Made by a program: the position numbers and the translations under genes
Origin: Streptomyces sp. NBC_00258
Lineage (GTDB): Bacteria; Actinomycetota; Actinomycetes; Streptomycetales; Streptomycetaceae
Assembly (NCBI RefSeq): GCF_036182465.1
Contig: NZ_CP108081.1
Location: 8,866,001-8,930,000, forward strand
Length of the DNA stretch: 64,000 nt
Reading direction: 5' to 3'
The notes under the pieces: generated by a model
What the model saw: the letters and a program-made list of their open reading frames with translations, nothing else
Database searches by the model: none
What the model was told of the DNA's origin: nothing
Shown here: positions 25,732 through 35,802 of the stretch, one piece after another
Layout: every line of letters starts with the position of its first letter
How positions within the stretch are numbered: the first letter of the stretch is position 1

Positions 25732-26607
25732 TCAGCCCTCGTTCAGCGCCTTGCGCACCACGTCAGGCTTGTTCGTGATGACGCCGTCCACACCGAAGCC
25801 CGCGACGCGCCGGGTGTCCTCCGCGGTGTCGACGGTCCAGGTGAAGATCTCCAGTGGCCTGCCGTGCGGTCCGGCGAGCGCGTGGATCGCGGTGACGTAG
25901 CTGAGGGAGATCGTCGTGTGCGACGAGTTGATCTGGTCGGCGAACTGCGCGTACGCGGGCAGCTCCGCGATCGACGGCGTACCCAGGAAGCCCGTCTTGA
26001 TGTCGGGCCGCAGCGTGTGCACGGCCCGAATGCTGTCCGCGCTGAAACTCTGCACGACCAGCTTGCTCCGTACGTGGGTCGGACCCAGCCAGCCCTCGTT
26101 GCTGAGGACCTTGAGGGTCTGTCGCTCGATGCCCGGGTAGAGCGCGGGATTCTTGATCTCCAGGACGAGTTTCTGGTGATTGCGTGAAACCCGGTTCATG
26201 TACTGCTTGAGGGTCGGTACGCGCGCGCCCGCGTACCGGGAGCTGAACCAGCTGCCCGCGTCCAGGCGCGCGATCTCCTTGGCGGTGAAGTCCTTGACCT
26301 TCCAGGGGGCCCGCCCGGGGAAGACCTCCTCGACGTTGGTCGTGCGGTTCAGGCTGTCGTCGTGGATGACCACGAGTTGGCCGTCCTTGGTGCGCTGGAC
26401 GTCGTTCTCGACCCAGCGGAACCCGAGGTCGGCGGCCTTGTCGATGGCGGCCAGGGTGTTCTCGGGAGCGTAGGCCGAGGCGCCGCGGTGGGCGATGACC
26501 TCAGTCCGGTCGGTGTCCGGCGCGGCGTGGGCGGTGGATGCGGGAAGAACAAGGACAGCGGCTCCCAGGAGCGCGGTGGTCGTGGCGGCGGCAGCGCGCG
26601 CGTGCAT
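25732..26607 (-). CDS. glpQ: Secreted glycerophosphodiester phosphodiesterase
   Basis: A 291-residue protein. Residues 1-28 are a signal peptide (basic start, hydrophobic TTALLGAAVLVLPAST, AHA cleavage site). The GDPD domain follows: VIAHRGASAYAPENTLAAIDKAADLGFRWVENDVQRTKDGQLVVIHDDSLNRTTN, with catalytic His and metal-binding Glu/Asp/His in HRG, END and IHDD. FTWTVDTAEDTRRVAGFGVDGVITNKPDVVRKAL closes the barrel. It hydrolyses glycerophosphodiesters outside the cell to glycerol 3-phosphate, a phosphate and carbon scavenging step. AGGAG lies before the ATG. A TTGACC...TAGGAC promoter-like pair lies upstream at about 26650-26660. Confidence 0.95.
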   Translation of the reverse strand: MHARAAAATTTALLGAAVLVLPASTAHAAPDTDRTEVIAHRGASAYAPENTLAAIDKAADLGFRWVENDVQRTKDGQLVVIHDDSLNRTTNVEEVFPGRAPWKVKDFTAKEIARLDAGSWFSSRYAGARVPTLKQYMNRVSRNHQKLVLEIKNPALYPGIERQTLKVLSNEGWLGPTHVRSKLVVQSFSADSIRAVHTLRPDIKTGFLGTPSIAELPAYAQFADQINSSHTTISLSYVTAIHALAGPHGRPLEIFTWTVDTAEDTRRVAGFGVDGVITNKPDVVRKALNEG

Positions 26608-26884
26608 GCGTACTCCTTGCGTCTGTGTTCACGGACCGTCCTAGAGTGACAGCAGAGGGTCAACAGTAGGGGGGTGCAGGATGGCCACAGATTGAATGGA
26701 GTTGCCCATGTCCGATCACGCGTGCCGCACAAGTGGGGCAAGGCCGTGATTCTTTGCCGGAAAATCGTTCGAGCGTTCCGGGGCGAGTCATACTCTCTCC
26801 GTCAACCCTGACCGCCGTGGCGGTCCTGGGACGGGGGCATCTCACGAATTTCCGGGACTCAACAGGGCGGAAGGGCAACCGCGC

Positions 26885-27748
26885 ATGCAGGGCACGGTCG
26901 ACGGATTCAGCTACGGACTCGTCACGCCGCTGGCGGCGTACCTGATGGCCTGCCTCGGTGGAGCGCTGGGCCTGCGCTGCACCACGAGATCGATGCTCGT
27001 CACCCGCTCCTGGCGGCCAGGCTGGCTCGCCCTCGGTTCGGCGGCGATCGGTTCCGGCATATGGACCATGCACTTCATCGCGATGATGGGTTTCTCCGTC
27101 CAGGAAACCCCGGTCCGCTACGACAAACTGACGACGTTCGCGAGTCTCGGCGTCGCGATCGTCATGGTCGGCATAGGGATCTTCATCGTCGGCTACAAGG
27201 GAGCCTCCGGAACGGCCCTGTTCACCGGGGGCACCATCACCGGCCTCGGCATCGCCTCGATGCACTACCTGGGTATGGCCGGAATGCGACTCAACGGGAA
27301 GCTCGAGTACAACACCTTCACCGTTTCCGCCTCGGTCGTCATAGCCGTCGTCGCCGCGATCGCGGCCCTGTGGGCGGCGGGTCAGGTCCGCGGCTTCCTG
27401 TGGAGCGTGGGCGCGAGTCTCGTCATGGGCCTCGCCGTCAGCGGTATGCACTACACCGGCATGGCCGCCCTCGACGTCCATCTGCACAGCGCCGCCAGCA
27501 CCCCGCCCGGGGACTCACCCGCGGCCCTGCTGGCCCCCCTGATGATCGGCCCGCTGGCCTTCCTGCTGCTGGCCGGTGTCGTCGTGATGTTCGACCCACT
27601 GATGGTCATGGGCAAGCCCGACTGGAGCCCCGCGGAGCAGAAGCCCGGCATCCCGGCCCACACCGTCCGCCACACCGGCCGTCGGCCCGTGCCCGGCCAG
27701 CGCCGGAACTCCAGGCGCCCCGGTTCCCGCACCCCGCAGAACTGGTGA
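26885..27748 (+). CDS. MHYT-domain integral membrane sensor
   Basis: A 287-residue protein with seven predicted helices and the repeated MHYT-type motifs: TMHFIAMMGF, SMHYLGMAGM and GMHYTGMAALD. The His and Met residues are proposed in this family to bind copper and sense O2, CO or NO. No output domain follows; the C-terminus is a basic Arg/Pro tail of about 40 residues. An inverted repeat CCGGAA...TTCCGG (26757-26781) lies about 110 bases upstream. It ends 11 bases before the -35 of the uvrB promoter. Confidence 0.9.
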   Translation: MQGTVDGFSYGLVTPLAAYLMACLGGALGLRCTTRSMLVTRSWRPGWLALGSAAIGSGIWTMHFIAMMGFSVQETPVRYDKLTTFASLGVAIVMVGIGIFIVGYKGASGTALFTGGTITGLGIASMHYLGMAGMRLNGKLEYNTFTVSASVVIAVVAAIAALWAAGQVRGFLWSVGASLVMGLAVSGMHYTGMAALDVHLHSAASTPPGDSPAALLAPLMIGPLAFLLLAGVVVMFDPLMVMGKPDWSPAEQKPGIPAHTVRHTGRRPVPGQRRNSRRPGSRTPQNW

Positions 27749-27758
27749 CGCGACCCCG

Positions 27759-27781
27759 TTGTCAGTGCGGGGTCGTACGGT
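27759..27781 (+). promoter_or_regulatory. PafBC/RecA-NDp-type promoter of uvrB
   Basis: TTGTCAGTG, eight bases, TACGGT: an exact match to the mycobacterial RecA-NDp consensus. The -10 ends seven bases before the uvrB ATG, so a leaderless transcript is predicted. Confidence 0.82.
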
Positions 27782-27788
27782 GGAACCC

Positions 27789-29927
<2,139 letters not shown>

Positions 29928-29986
29928 CGCCCGGAGTGGCGCGCTGTGTTGCAAGACCGACACAAAGTGTGCACCAGGGTTCGGCG

Positions 29987-30009
29987 CTGTCAGTGGCTCT
30001 GCGTAGGGT
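29987..30009 (+). promoter_or_regulatory. PafBC/RecA-NDp-type promoter of the TerD gene
   Basis: CTGTCAGTG, eight bases, TAGGGT. It differs from the consensus only in the first base, and shares an 18-base block starting CGGCGCTGTCAG with the uvrA promoter. It lies 58 bases before the GTG of the TerD-family gene, leaving room for a conventional leader with a ribosome site. Confidence 0.72.
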
Positions 30010-30067
30010 TGCTGGTCAACCGCAGGACTCTGCGGCAACAGGGGACAGTTCGAGAGGGGAACAGCGC

Positions 30068-30646
30068 GTGACGGTCAACATGACCAAGGGTCAGGCCATC
30101 AGTCTGCAGAAGAACGACGGAGGCACGCTGACCGCGGTCCGCATGGGGCTCGGCTGGCAGGCCGCTCCGCGACGTGGCCTGTTCGGCTCTCGCACCCGTG
30201 AGATCGACCTCGACGCGTCCGCCGTGCTGTTCGCGGACAAGCAGCCGGTCGACGTGGTGTTCTTCCGCCACCTCGTCAGCGACGACGGCTCCGTGCGCCA
30301 CACCGGTGACAACCTCGTCGGCGGCGTGGGCCAGGGCGGCGACGACGAGGCGATCCTCGTCGACCTCGCGCGCATCCCGGTCCACATCGACCAGATCGTC
30401 TTCACCGTGAACTCGTTCACGGGCCAGACCTTCCAGGAGGTGCAGGACGCGTTCTGCCGTCTGGTCGACGAGACCAACGGCCAGGAGCTGGCCCGCTACA
30501 CCCTGGCCGGCGGCGGCCAGTACACGGCGCAGATCATGGCGAAGGTCCACCGCGCGGGCGCGGGCTGGCAGATGACCGCTCTCGGTACGCCGGCCAACGG
30601 CCGCACCTTCCAGGACCTGATGCCGGCGATCCTGCCGCACCTGTAG
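30068..30646 (+). CDS. terD: TerD-family stress protein
   Basis: A 192-residue TerD-domain protein: KGQAISLQKNDGGTLTAVRMGLGW at the start, IDLDASAVLF, FFRHLVSDDGSVRHTGDNLVGG, then DDEAILVDLARIPVHIDQIVFTVNSF with the acidic Ca2+-binding cluster of the family. TerD proteins form membrane-associated stress and tellurite-resistance complexes with TerC, which is encoded about 3 kb downstream. The GTG start follows GAGAGGGGAACAG. The second gene, a long TerD-like protein, starts 45 bases later and is probably in the same operon. A DNA-damage-type promoter stands upstream. Confidence 0.92.
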   Translation: MTVNMTKGQAISLQKNDGGTLTAVRMGLGWQAAPRRGLFGSRTREIDLDASAVLFADKQPVDVVFFRHLVSDDGSVRHTGDNLVGGVGQGGDDEAILVDLARIPVHIDQIVFTVNSFTGQTFQEVQDAFCRLVDETNGQELARYTLAGGGQYTAQIMAKVHRAGAGWQMTALGTPANGRTFQDLMPAILPHL

Positions 30647-30691
30647 GCAACCCGGCACCCGGCGCACGAGCACATAGGGGGAACGAAGGCG

Positions 30692-32734
30692 ATGACGGCT
30701 GAGCTGGTCCGGGGGCAGAACCACCCGCTGCCCCAGGCCCGACTTGAGATCCGGGTGTCGGCCGGAAAACCGATCGTGGCCGGGGCCACGCTCAGCGACG
30801 AACAGGGCACGGTGCACGGTGTCGAGTGGGTGGCCCATCCGGGCTCACCCACTCTGCCCGGCCTGGAGGTCTCCAAGCAGGCGGCGGCCGACCACCGCCT
30901 CGCGTGCGACCTGGACGCCCTGCCCGAGTCCGTGCACCGGGTCAGCGTGCTGCTCGCGCTGCCGTCCGGAGGCAGCGGGCCGGTCAGGTTCGGCTCCGTC
31001 GCCGCGCCCTTCGTCGCGGTCACCGGACTCGACGGCTCCGAGGTCGCCAGCTACACGATCACGGGGCTCGACGCCGAGTCGGCCGTCGTCGCACTGGAGC
31101 TCTACCGCAGGCAGGGTGCCTGGAAGGTCCGAGCCGTCGGCCAGGGATACGCGGGCGGCCTCGCCGAACTCCTCGCCGACCAGGGCCTGCCCCAGGCCCA
31201 CCAACTCGCGGGCAGCATCAACGAAGCGGTCGCCCAGGGCCTCGCCCGTTCGGTCGCCGCACCCCCGCCGCGGACCTCGGAGGGCGACCGCTCACGGCAC
31301 GCCGCGACCCCGGCGCTGGGTCAGAACCAGGGCGGAGCCACGCCCCAGGGCGCCCCCGGCCACGTATCACCGCAGCACGGACACCCGGGAGGGCAGGGAC
31401 ACACGGCGTCCGGCGCTCCCGGACACACGACGCCGCAGGGCGGCCACCCCGGAGGGCCCGCGCAGCCGGACCCGTCCGCCGTCACCCAGCCCGCCGGTGC
31501 CGCAGCCGGCGGACCCGTCGACTACAGCCACCCGGGACGGCAGGCCGCCGCGCCTCCGCCGCCCCCGCCGACAGCGCCCCCGGCCCGGCCGGGACAGCCC
31601 GCGCAGCCCGTCGCGGGCGACGCGACCGGCTGGTCCATGGAGGAGCGCCTGTACAACCAGGTGTGGGGCATGTTCGAGGACCTGGCCCGCGCCACGGCCG
31701 CGTACCGCAGCGCGGTCGACTTCGCCGAGTCGCGTATGGAGCAGGAACTCGACAAGGTCCTGTCCGACCCGCGCAGCCGCATCGGCGGACAGGGCGACGC
31801 GGCGCGTGAGGCCGCCCGCGCCAAGCATTCCCAGTTGATCGACCGGGCCAGGGAGGCCCTCGACCGCGACCTCGCCCAGCTCACCGCCGAGGCAGAGGTC
31901 GTCGAGCCCGCGCTGCCGCCCGCCTTCGCGCGCTGGGACAACCCTGTCTGGCACGGCTACCGGGTCCCGATGGAGATCCCCATGGCCCTGCGCCTGGGCG
32001 ACCTCCACCTGCCCGAGAGCGCGGGCCTGAGTATTCCGATGCTGGTGCGGCTGCCGCTGGAGCGCGGTCTGTGGATCGACAGCGGACGCTCCGGATCCTC
32101 CGACGCTTCGATCGCCGACTCCGACGAACTGCGCCGCCTCGGCATGGACACCGCGGTGGCGATCGCGGCCCGGCTCCTCGCCGTCTATCCGGCGGGCGAG
32201 TACACGCTGCATGTCATCGACCCGGCGGGCTCCGGCGCCTCGTCCCTCGCGCCCCTCGTACAGACCGGCGTGCTCAACGGCCCGCCCGCCGTCGGCGCGG
32301 CAGGGGTGACCGACGTACTGGGCCGGCTCACGCAACGCGTCGATCTCGTACAGATGGCGATCCGCGGCGGTGCGGCCGACTCCTTGCCGCCCGACCTCGA
32401 CCCGGCCGAGCAGCTGCTGATCGTCAACGACTTCCCGCACGGCTTCGACGACCGCGCGGTGACCCAGCTGCGCTATCTCGCGGACGAGGGCCCGGCCGTC
32501 GGCGTCCACCTCATGCTGGTCGCCGACCGGGAGGACGCCACCGCCTACGGACCGCTGCTCGACCCGCTGTGGCGCTCGCTGCTCCGGCTCACACCCGTGC
32601 CCGACGACCACCTCGCCGACCCGTGGGTCGGGCACGCGTGGACCTACGACCCCTCGCGCGTGCCTCCGGGCAGCCAGGTGCTCCAGCACGTCCTCACCCA
32701 GGTCGCGGCGGCCCGCCGCTCGTGGAACCGCTGA
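30692..32734 (+). CDS. Large TerD-like fusion protein
   Basis: A 680-residue protein in three parts. Residues 1-180 form a TerD-type beta domain (MTAELVRGQNHPLPQARLEIRVS to VGQGYAGGLAELLADQGL). Residues about 195-310 are a disordered Gly/Pro/His/Gln-rich linker with repeated PGH and GHPGG units. Residues about 315-680 start with a helical, possibly coiled-coil stretch (EERLYNQVWGMFEDLARATAAYR) and continue into a globular region. That region, with LLIVNDFPHGFDD, resembles FtsK-like ATPase cores but shows no intact P-loop. GGGGGAACG precedes the ATG. It likely acts with TerD and TerC in a membrane-linked stress complex; the C-terminal function is inferred only. Confidence 0.85.
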   Translation: MTAELVRGQNHPLPQARLEIRVSAGKPIVAGATLSDEQGTVHGVEWVAHPGSPTLPGLEVSKQAAADHRLACDLDALPESVHRVSVLLALPSGGSGPVRFGSVAAPFVAVTGLDGSEVASYTITGLDAESAVVALELYRRQGAWKVRAVGQGYAGGLAELLADQGLPQAHQLAGSINEAVAQGLARSVAAPPPRTSEGDRSRHAATPALGQNQGGATPQGAPGHVSPQHGHPGGQGHTASGAPGHTTPQGGHPGGPAQPDPSAVTQPAGAAAGGPVDYSHPGRQAAAPPPPPPTAPPARPGQPAQPVAGDATGWSMEERLYNQVWGMFEDLARATAAYRSAVDFAESRMEQELDKVLSDPRSRIGGQGDAAREAARAKHSQLIDRAREALDRDLAQLTAEAEVVEPALPPAFARWDNPVWHGYRVPMEIPMALRLGDLHLPESAGLSIPMLVRLPLERGLWIDSGRSGSSDASIADSDELRRLGMDTAVAIAARLLAVYPAGEYTLHVIDPAGSGASSLAPLVQTGVLNGPPAVGAAGVTDVLGRLTQRVDLVQMAIRGGAADSLPPDLDPAEQLLIVNDFPHGFDDRAVTQLRYLADEGPAVGVHLMLVADREDATAYGPLLDPLWRSLLRLTPVPDDHLADPWVGHAWTYDPSRVPPGSQVLQHVLTQVAAARRSWNR

Positions 32735-32810
32735 GGCCCCTGCACACGCTTTACCAAGAGTTCTTCAAGTCGCCTGACCAGCACTTTTGGTCCTTCTTTT
32801 ACTAATCTCT

Positions 32811-32839
32811 TTACCTTTCCTTGGTGATTGGGGTACTGT
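32811..32839 (+). promoter_or_regulatory. Candidate promoter of the riboswitch-terC transcript
   Basis: TTACCT and TACTGT at 17-base spacing lie in an unusually AT-rich stretch (32750-32840) just before the riboswitch. This places the transcript start at or near the first stem of the aptamer. Confidence 0.5.
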
Positions 32840-32847
32840 CGTCCGTG

Positions 32848-32976
32848 CGGAGGGGAGTACTCCCTACCTACTGCGGCGTACCCGTCAATACGGATCTGGT
32901 TCAGATCCCGGGGCGTCGGCCCGAGTGCACCGGGCGCGTCACGCGCCCCACCTGCATCGGGTGGAAGAGACCTCCG
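32848..32976 (+). ncRNA. yybP-ykoY manganese riboswitch
   Basis: The leader of terC shows the conserved yybP-ykoY elements in order: GGGGAGTA directly after the first strand of stem P1, then a CCGTCAATACGG internal element, then AGAGACC directly before the second P1 strand. The P1 arms CGGAGG (32848-32853) and CCTCCG (32971-32976) pair. The two inner conserved strands meet to form the Mn2+/Mg2+ site in solved structures of this class. A further hairpin (GGGCGCG, TCA, CGCGCCC) lies inside. TerC-family genes are frequent targets of this class. The aptamer ends 46 bases before the terC GTG. Confidence 0.85.
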
Positions 32977-33022
32977 GCAGCGACGACGCTGACATTTGCC
33001 GTTACGTACTGCCGGAGGCGCA

Positions 33023-34024
33023 GTGGATGTTTCCGTGACCCTTTGGGTCCTGACGATCGTGGGCCTCGCGGCCCTCATCGCGGTCGATTTCTTCATCGGC
33101 CGCAAGCCGCACGACGTATCAATCAAGGAAGCCGGAATCTGGACGATCGTCTGGATCGTGCTGGCCGCGCTGTTCGGCCTCGGACTTCTGGTCTTCTCCG
33201 GGGGCCAGCCCTCCGGAGAGTTCTTCGCCGGCTTCATCACCGAGAAGTCGCTGAGCGTCGACAACCTCTTCGTCTTCGTCCTGATCATGGCGAAGTTCTC
33301 CGTGCCCACGCAGTACCAGCAGCGGGTGCTGCTGGTCGGTGTGCTCATAGCGCTCGTCCTGCGCGCGATATTCATCGCCGCGGGCGCCGCGATCCTCGCG
33401 AGCTTCGCGTGGGTGTTCTACATCTTCGGCGCGTTCCTCATCTACACCGCCTGGAAGCTGATCCAGGAGGCCCGGGCGGACGAGTCCGACGAGGACTGGG
33501 AGGAGAACAAGCTCCTCAAGGCCGCCGAGAAGCGCTTCGGTGTCGCCGACCGCTACCACGGCACCAAGCTGTGGATCCAGCAGAACGGCAAGCGGGTCAT
33601 GACGCCGATGCTGGTCGTCATGCTCGCGATCGGCACCACCGACGTGCTCTTCGCGCTCGACTCGATCCCGGCGATCTTCGGCCTGACGCAGGACCCGTAC
33701 ATCGTCTTCACGGCCAACGCGTTCGCGCTGATGGGTCTGCGGCAGCTGTACTTCCTGATCGGCGGACTCCTCAGGAAGCTGGTCCACCTCAGCTACGGCC
33801 TGTCGGTGATCCTCGGCTTCATCGGCGTCAAGCTCGTGCTGCACGCGCTGCACGAGTCCGGCGTCCACGTCCCGGAGATCTCGATCCCGGTCTCCCTCGG
33901 CGTGATCTGCGCGGTCCTGGTGGTCACCACGATCACCAGCCTGATGGCCTCCAAGAAGCAGGCGGCGGCCGAGGCGGCGCAGAGCGACGACGAAGGCGCT
34001 CCGAAGGACAGCATCGAGGCCTGA
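33023..34024 (+). CDS. terC: TerC-family membrane protein (probable manganese exporter)
   Basis: A 333-residue polytopic protein with about eight helices. The two acidic TerC repeats are visible: SLSVDNLFVFVLIMAKF and IGTTDVLFALDSIPAIFG. The Asp residues in the membrane are thought to bind Mn2+. GTG at 33023 has GGAGG at the right distance; the upstream frame overlaps the riboswitch end. The manganese riboswitch in the leader indicates export or metallation linked to Mn2+ excess. The neighbouring TerD genes suggest a shared Ter stress module. It ends at a strong hairpin. Confidence 0.93.
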   Translation: MDVSVTLWVLTIVGLAALIAVDFFIGRKPHDVSIKEAGIWTIVWIVLAALFGLGLLVFSGGQPSGEFFAGFITEKSLSVDNLFVFVLIMAKFSVPTQYQQRVLLVGVLIALVLRAIFIAAGAAILASFAWVFYIFGAFLIYTAWKLIQEARADESDEDWEENKLLKAAEKRFGVADRYHGTKLWIQQNGKRVMTPMLVVMLAIGTTDVLFALDSIPAIFGLTQDPYIVFTANAFALMGLRQLYFLIGGLLRKLVHLSYGLSVILGFIGVKLVLHALHESGVHVPEISIPVSLGVICAVLVVTTITSLMASKKQAAAEAAQSDDEGAPKDSIEA

Positions 34025-34050
34025 CCACGTCGGACGTAGAAACAACCAGT

Positions 34051-34093
34051 ACCGGGAGCGGCCCGCGGCGAATTGCCGACCACCGCTCCCGGT
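34051..34093. terminator. terC terminator
   Basis: The arms ACCGGGAGCGG and CCGCTCCCGGT (11 bases each) enclose a 21-base loop, 27 bases after the terC stop. A TGCTTGCTTGTTT stretch follows on the plus strand. Confidence 0.7.
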
Positions 34094-34155
34094 GCTTGCT
34101 TGTTTCCTGAGCGCGTTTCCCGGCCCGGGGACGCCGTGGCCGGATGGAGACACCG

Positions 34156-34458
34156 ATGAAGTTCGTGCAGATCATCGACTTCGAGACCGAGCGCCTGGAC
34201 GAGATGCAGCAGCTGCTCCAGGAAACCGGGGAGCGCAACGCCGGCAGGCCGGGTGGTCCCACGCACCGCATGCTCCTGCAGGACCGCGACAACCCCCGTC
34301 GCTATCTGGCCCTGATCGAATTCGATTCGTACGAGGAGGCCATGAGCAACAGCGACGCCCCCGAGACGGCCGAGCTGGCGGAGCGACTGGGCGCGCTGTG
34401 CATCGGCGAGCGCACCTACACCAACTGCGACGTACGGGAGATGGGCCCGCTCAAGTAG
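34156..34458 (+). CDS. Small hypothetical protein, ferredoxin-like/ABM-type fold
   Basis: A 100-residue protein: MKFVQIIDFETERLDEMQQLLQETGERNAGRPGGPTHRMLLQDRDNPRRYLALIEFDSYEEAMSNS. The beta-alpha-beta order and the EFDSYEEAMSNS stretch suggest a dimeric alpha-beta barrel like the antibiotic-biosynthesis-monooxygenase fold. I do not assign a function. ATG 34156 has GGAG at seven bases and is preferred to the ATG at 34144. It stands alone between two terminators. Confidence 0.78.
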   Translation: MKFVQIIDFETERLDEMQQLLQETGERNAGRPGGPTHRMLLQDRDNPRRYLALIEFDSYEEAMSNSDAPETAELAERLGALCIGERTYTNCDVREMGPLK

Positions 34459-34470
34459 CCCATGCGCCCC

Positions 34471-34511
34471 GTGAACGGGGCCCGCACGACCGGAGTGCGG
34501 GCCCCGTTCAC
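34471..34511. terminator. Strong 17-bp hairpin terminator
   Basis: Perfect 17-base arms (starting GTGAACGGGGCCC) with a seven-base loop, 13 bases after the small gene's stop and 18 bases before the antiporter ATG. Confidence 0.82.
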
Positions 34512-34529
34512 GTCTGCGACGATCGCTGC

Positions 34530-35630
34530 ATGATCGTTCGGCTCCGGTCACTAGTGACGCAGTGGACGGCCGTCGTGCCCGCGCTGGCGGTCGTCCTGCT
34601 GGCCTTCACCTGGGGCCGCGATCTGCCCGGCGCCGTCGTCGCCGTGGTGACGCTGGTACTGGCCGGGGCCGTGCTGGCCGCCGTCCACCATGCCGAGGTG
34701 GTCGCGCACCGGGTCGGCGAACCCTTCGGCTCACTGGTCCTCGCCGTCGCCGTCACGATCATCGAGGTCGCGCTGATCGTCACCCTGATGGCGGACGGAG
34801 GCGACAAGAGCTCCACACTCGCACGCGACACCGTCTTCGCGGCCGTGATGATCACCTGCAACGGCATCGTCGGCCTGAGCCTGCTCGTCGCCTCACTGCG
34901 GCACGGGCTCGCCGTCTTCAACGCGGAGGGCACCGGCGCCGCCCTCGCGACCGTCGCGACACTGGCCACGCTCAGCCTGGTGCTGCCGACGTTCACCACC
35001 AGCAAGCCGGGCCCCGAGTTCTCCACCGCCCAGCTCACCTTCGCCGCTCTCTCCTCGCTCGTCCTCTACGGCCTGTTCGTGGCGACCCAGACCGTGCGGC
35101 ACCGCGACTACTTCCTGCCCATCACCCGGCAGGGCGAGGTGATCGACGCGGACGATCACGCCGACGCCCCGTCCTCCAGAAGCGCGGGCATCAGCCTGGG
35201 ACTCCTGGGCCTGGCCCTCGTCGGCGTGGTCGGTCTCGCGAAGGGCGTGTCGCCCACCATCGAGTCCGGGGTGGAGGCGGCCGGGATGCCGCACTCCGTG
35301 GTCGGCGTGATCATCGCCCTGCTCGTCCTGCTCCCCGAGACGATCGCCGCACTGCGCTCCGCCCGCCGCGACCGGGTGCAGACCAGCCTGAACCTCGCCC
35401 TGGGCTCGGCGATGGCCAGCATCGGCCTCACCATCCCCGCCGTGGCCGTCGCGTCCATCTGGCTATCCGGCCCGCTCGTCCTCGGCCTCGGCGCCACCCA
35501 CATGGTCCTGCTCGCCCTGACCGTGGTGGTCAGCTCCCTCACAGTGGTCCCCGGCCGGGCCACGCCACTCCAGGGCGGCGTCCACCTGGTCCTGTTCGCG
35601 GCGTACCTGGAACTCGCGATCAACCCGTAA
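34530..35630 (+). CDS. chaA: ChaA-type calcium/cation:proton antiporter
   Basis: A 366-residue membrane protein with about 11 helices in two inverted repeats. Each holds the acidic motif of the Ca2+/cation antiporter superfamily: AVTIIEVALIVTLM in the first half and LLVLLPETIAALRSA in the second. An Asp/His-rich cytoplasmic loop (EVIDADDHADAPSSR) separates the halves. It exchanges Ca2+, Na+ or K+ for protons. The start ATG lies close behind the terminator, so its promoter must overlap that hairpin or lie upstream of it. Confidence 0.9.
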   Translation: MIVRLRSLVTQWTAVVPALAVVLLAFTWGRDLPGAVVAVVTLVLAGAVLAAVHHAEVVAHRVGEPFGSLVLAVAVTIIEVALIVTLMADGGDKSSTLARDTVFAAVMITCNGIVGLSLLVASLRHGLAVFNAEGTGAALATVATLATLSLVLPTFTTSKPGPEFSTAQLTFAALSSLVLYGLFVATQTVRHRDYFLPITRQGEVIDADDHADAPSSRSAGISLGLLGLALVGVVGLAKGVSPTIESGVEAAGMPHSVVGVIIALLVLLPETIAALRSARRDRVQTSLNLALGSAMASIGLTIPAVAVASIWLSGPLVLGLGATHMVLLALTVVVSSLTVVPGRATPLQGGVHLVLFAAYLELAINP

Positions 35631-35640
35631 GGGCCGGGCC

Positions 35641-35692
35641 CGGGCCCCGTGGGGGCGCGGGGAACTGCGCGATCAGCCACAGACGGTCCGCA
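35641..35692. repeat. Dispersed Streptomyces intergenic repeat
   Basis: GGGGGCGCGGGGAACTGCG and a GATCAGCCACAGACGG-like tail form the inverse of the copy near 2400. It lies after the antiporter gene and before the convergent MHS transporter gene. Confidence 0.55.
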
Positions 35693-35759
35693 GTCGCCTT
35701 TGAACCTGTTCTGCGAGCTCTTGGGCGTATCAGTGGAGCCAAGCGTGCTCCGCGGGGCC

Positions 35760-35788
35760 GCGTAAACGCTTACGCCAGCGATTACGCG
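35760..35788. repeat. Inverted repeats resembling a LacI-type half-site pair
   Basis: GCGTAAACGCTTACGC (arms GCGTAA and TTACGC) overlaps a wider pair CGCGTAA...TTACGCG. The core resembles the operator before the LacI gene at 48701. It lies between convergent genes, so a terminator role is as likely as regulation. Confidence 0.4.
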
Positions 35789-35802
35789 GGCCCGAGCCCG
35801 CC

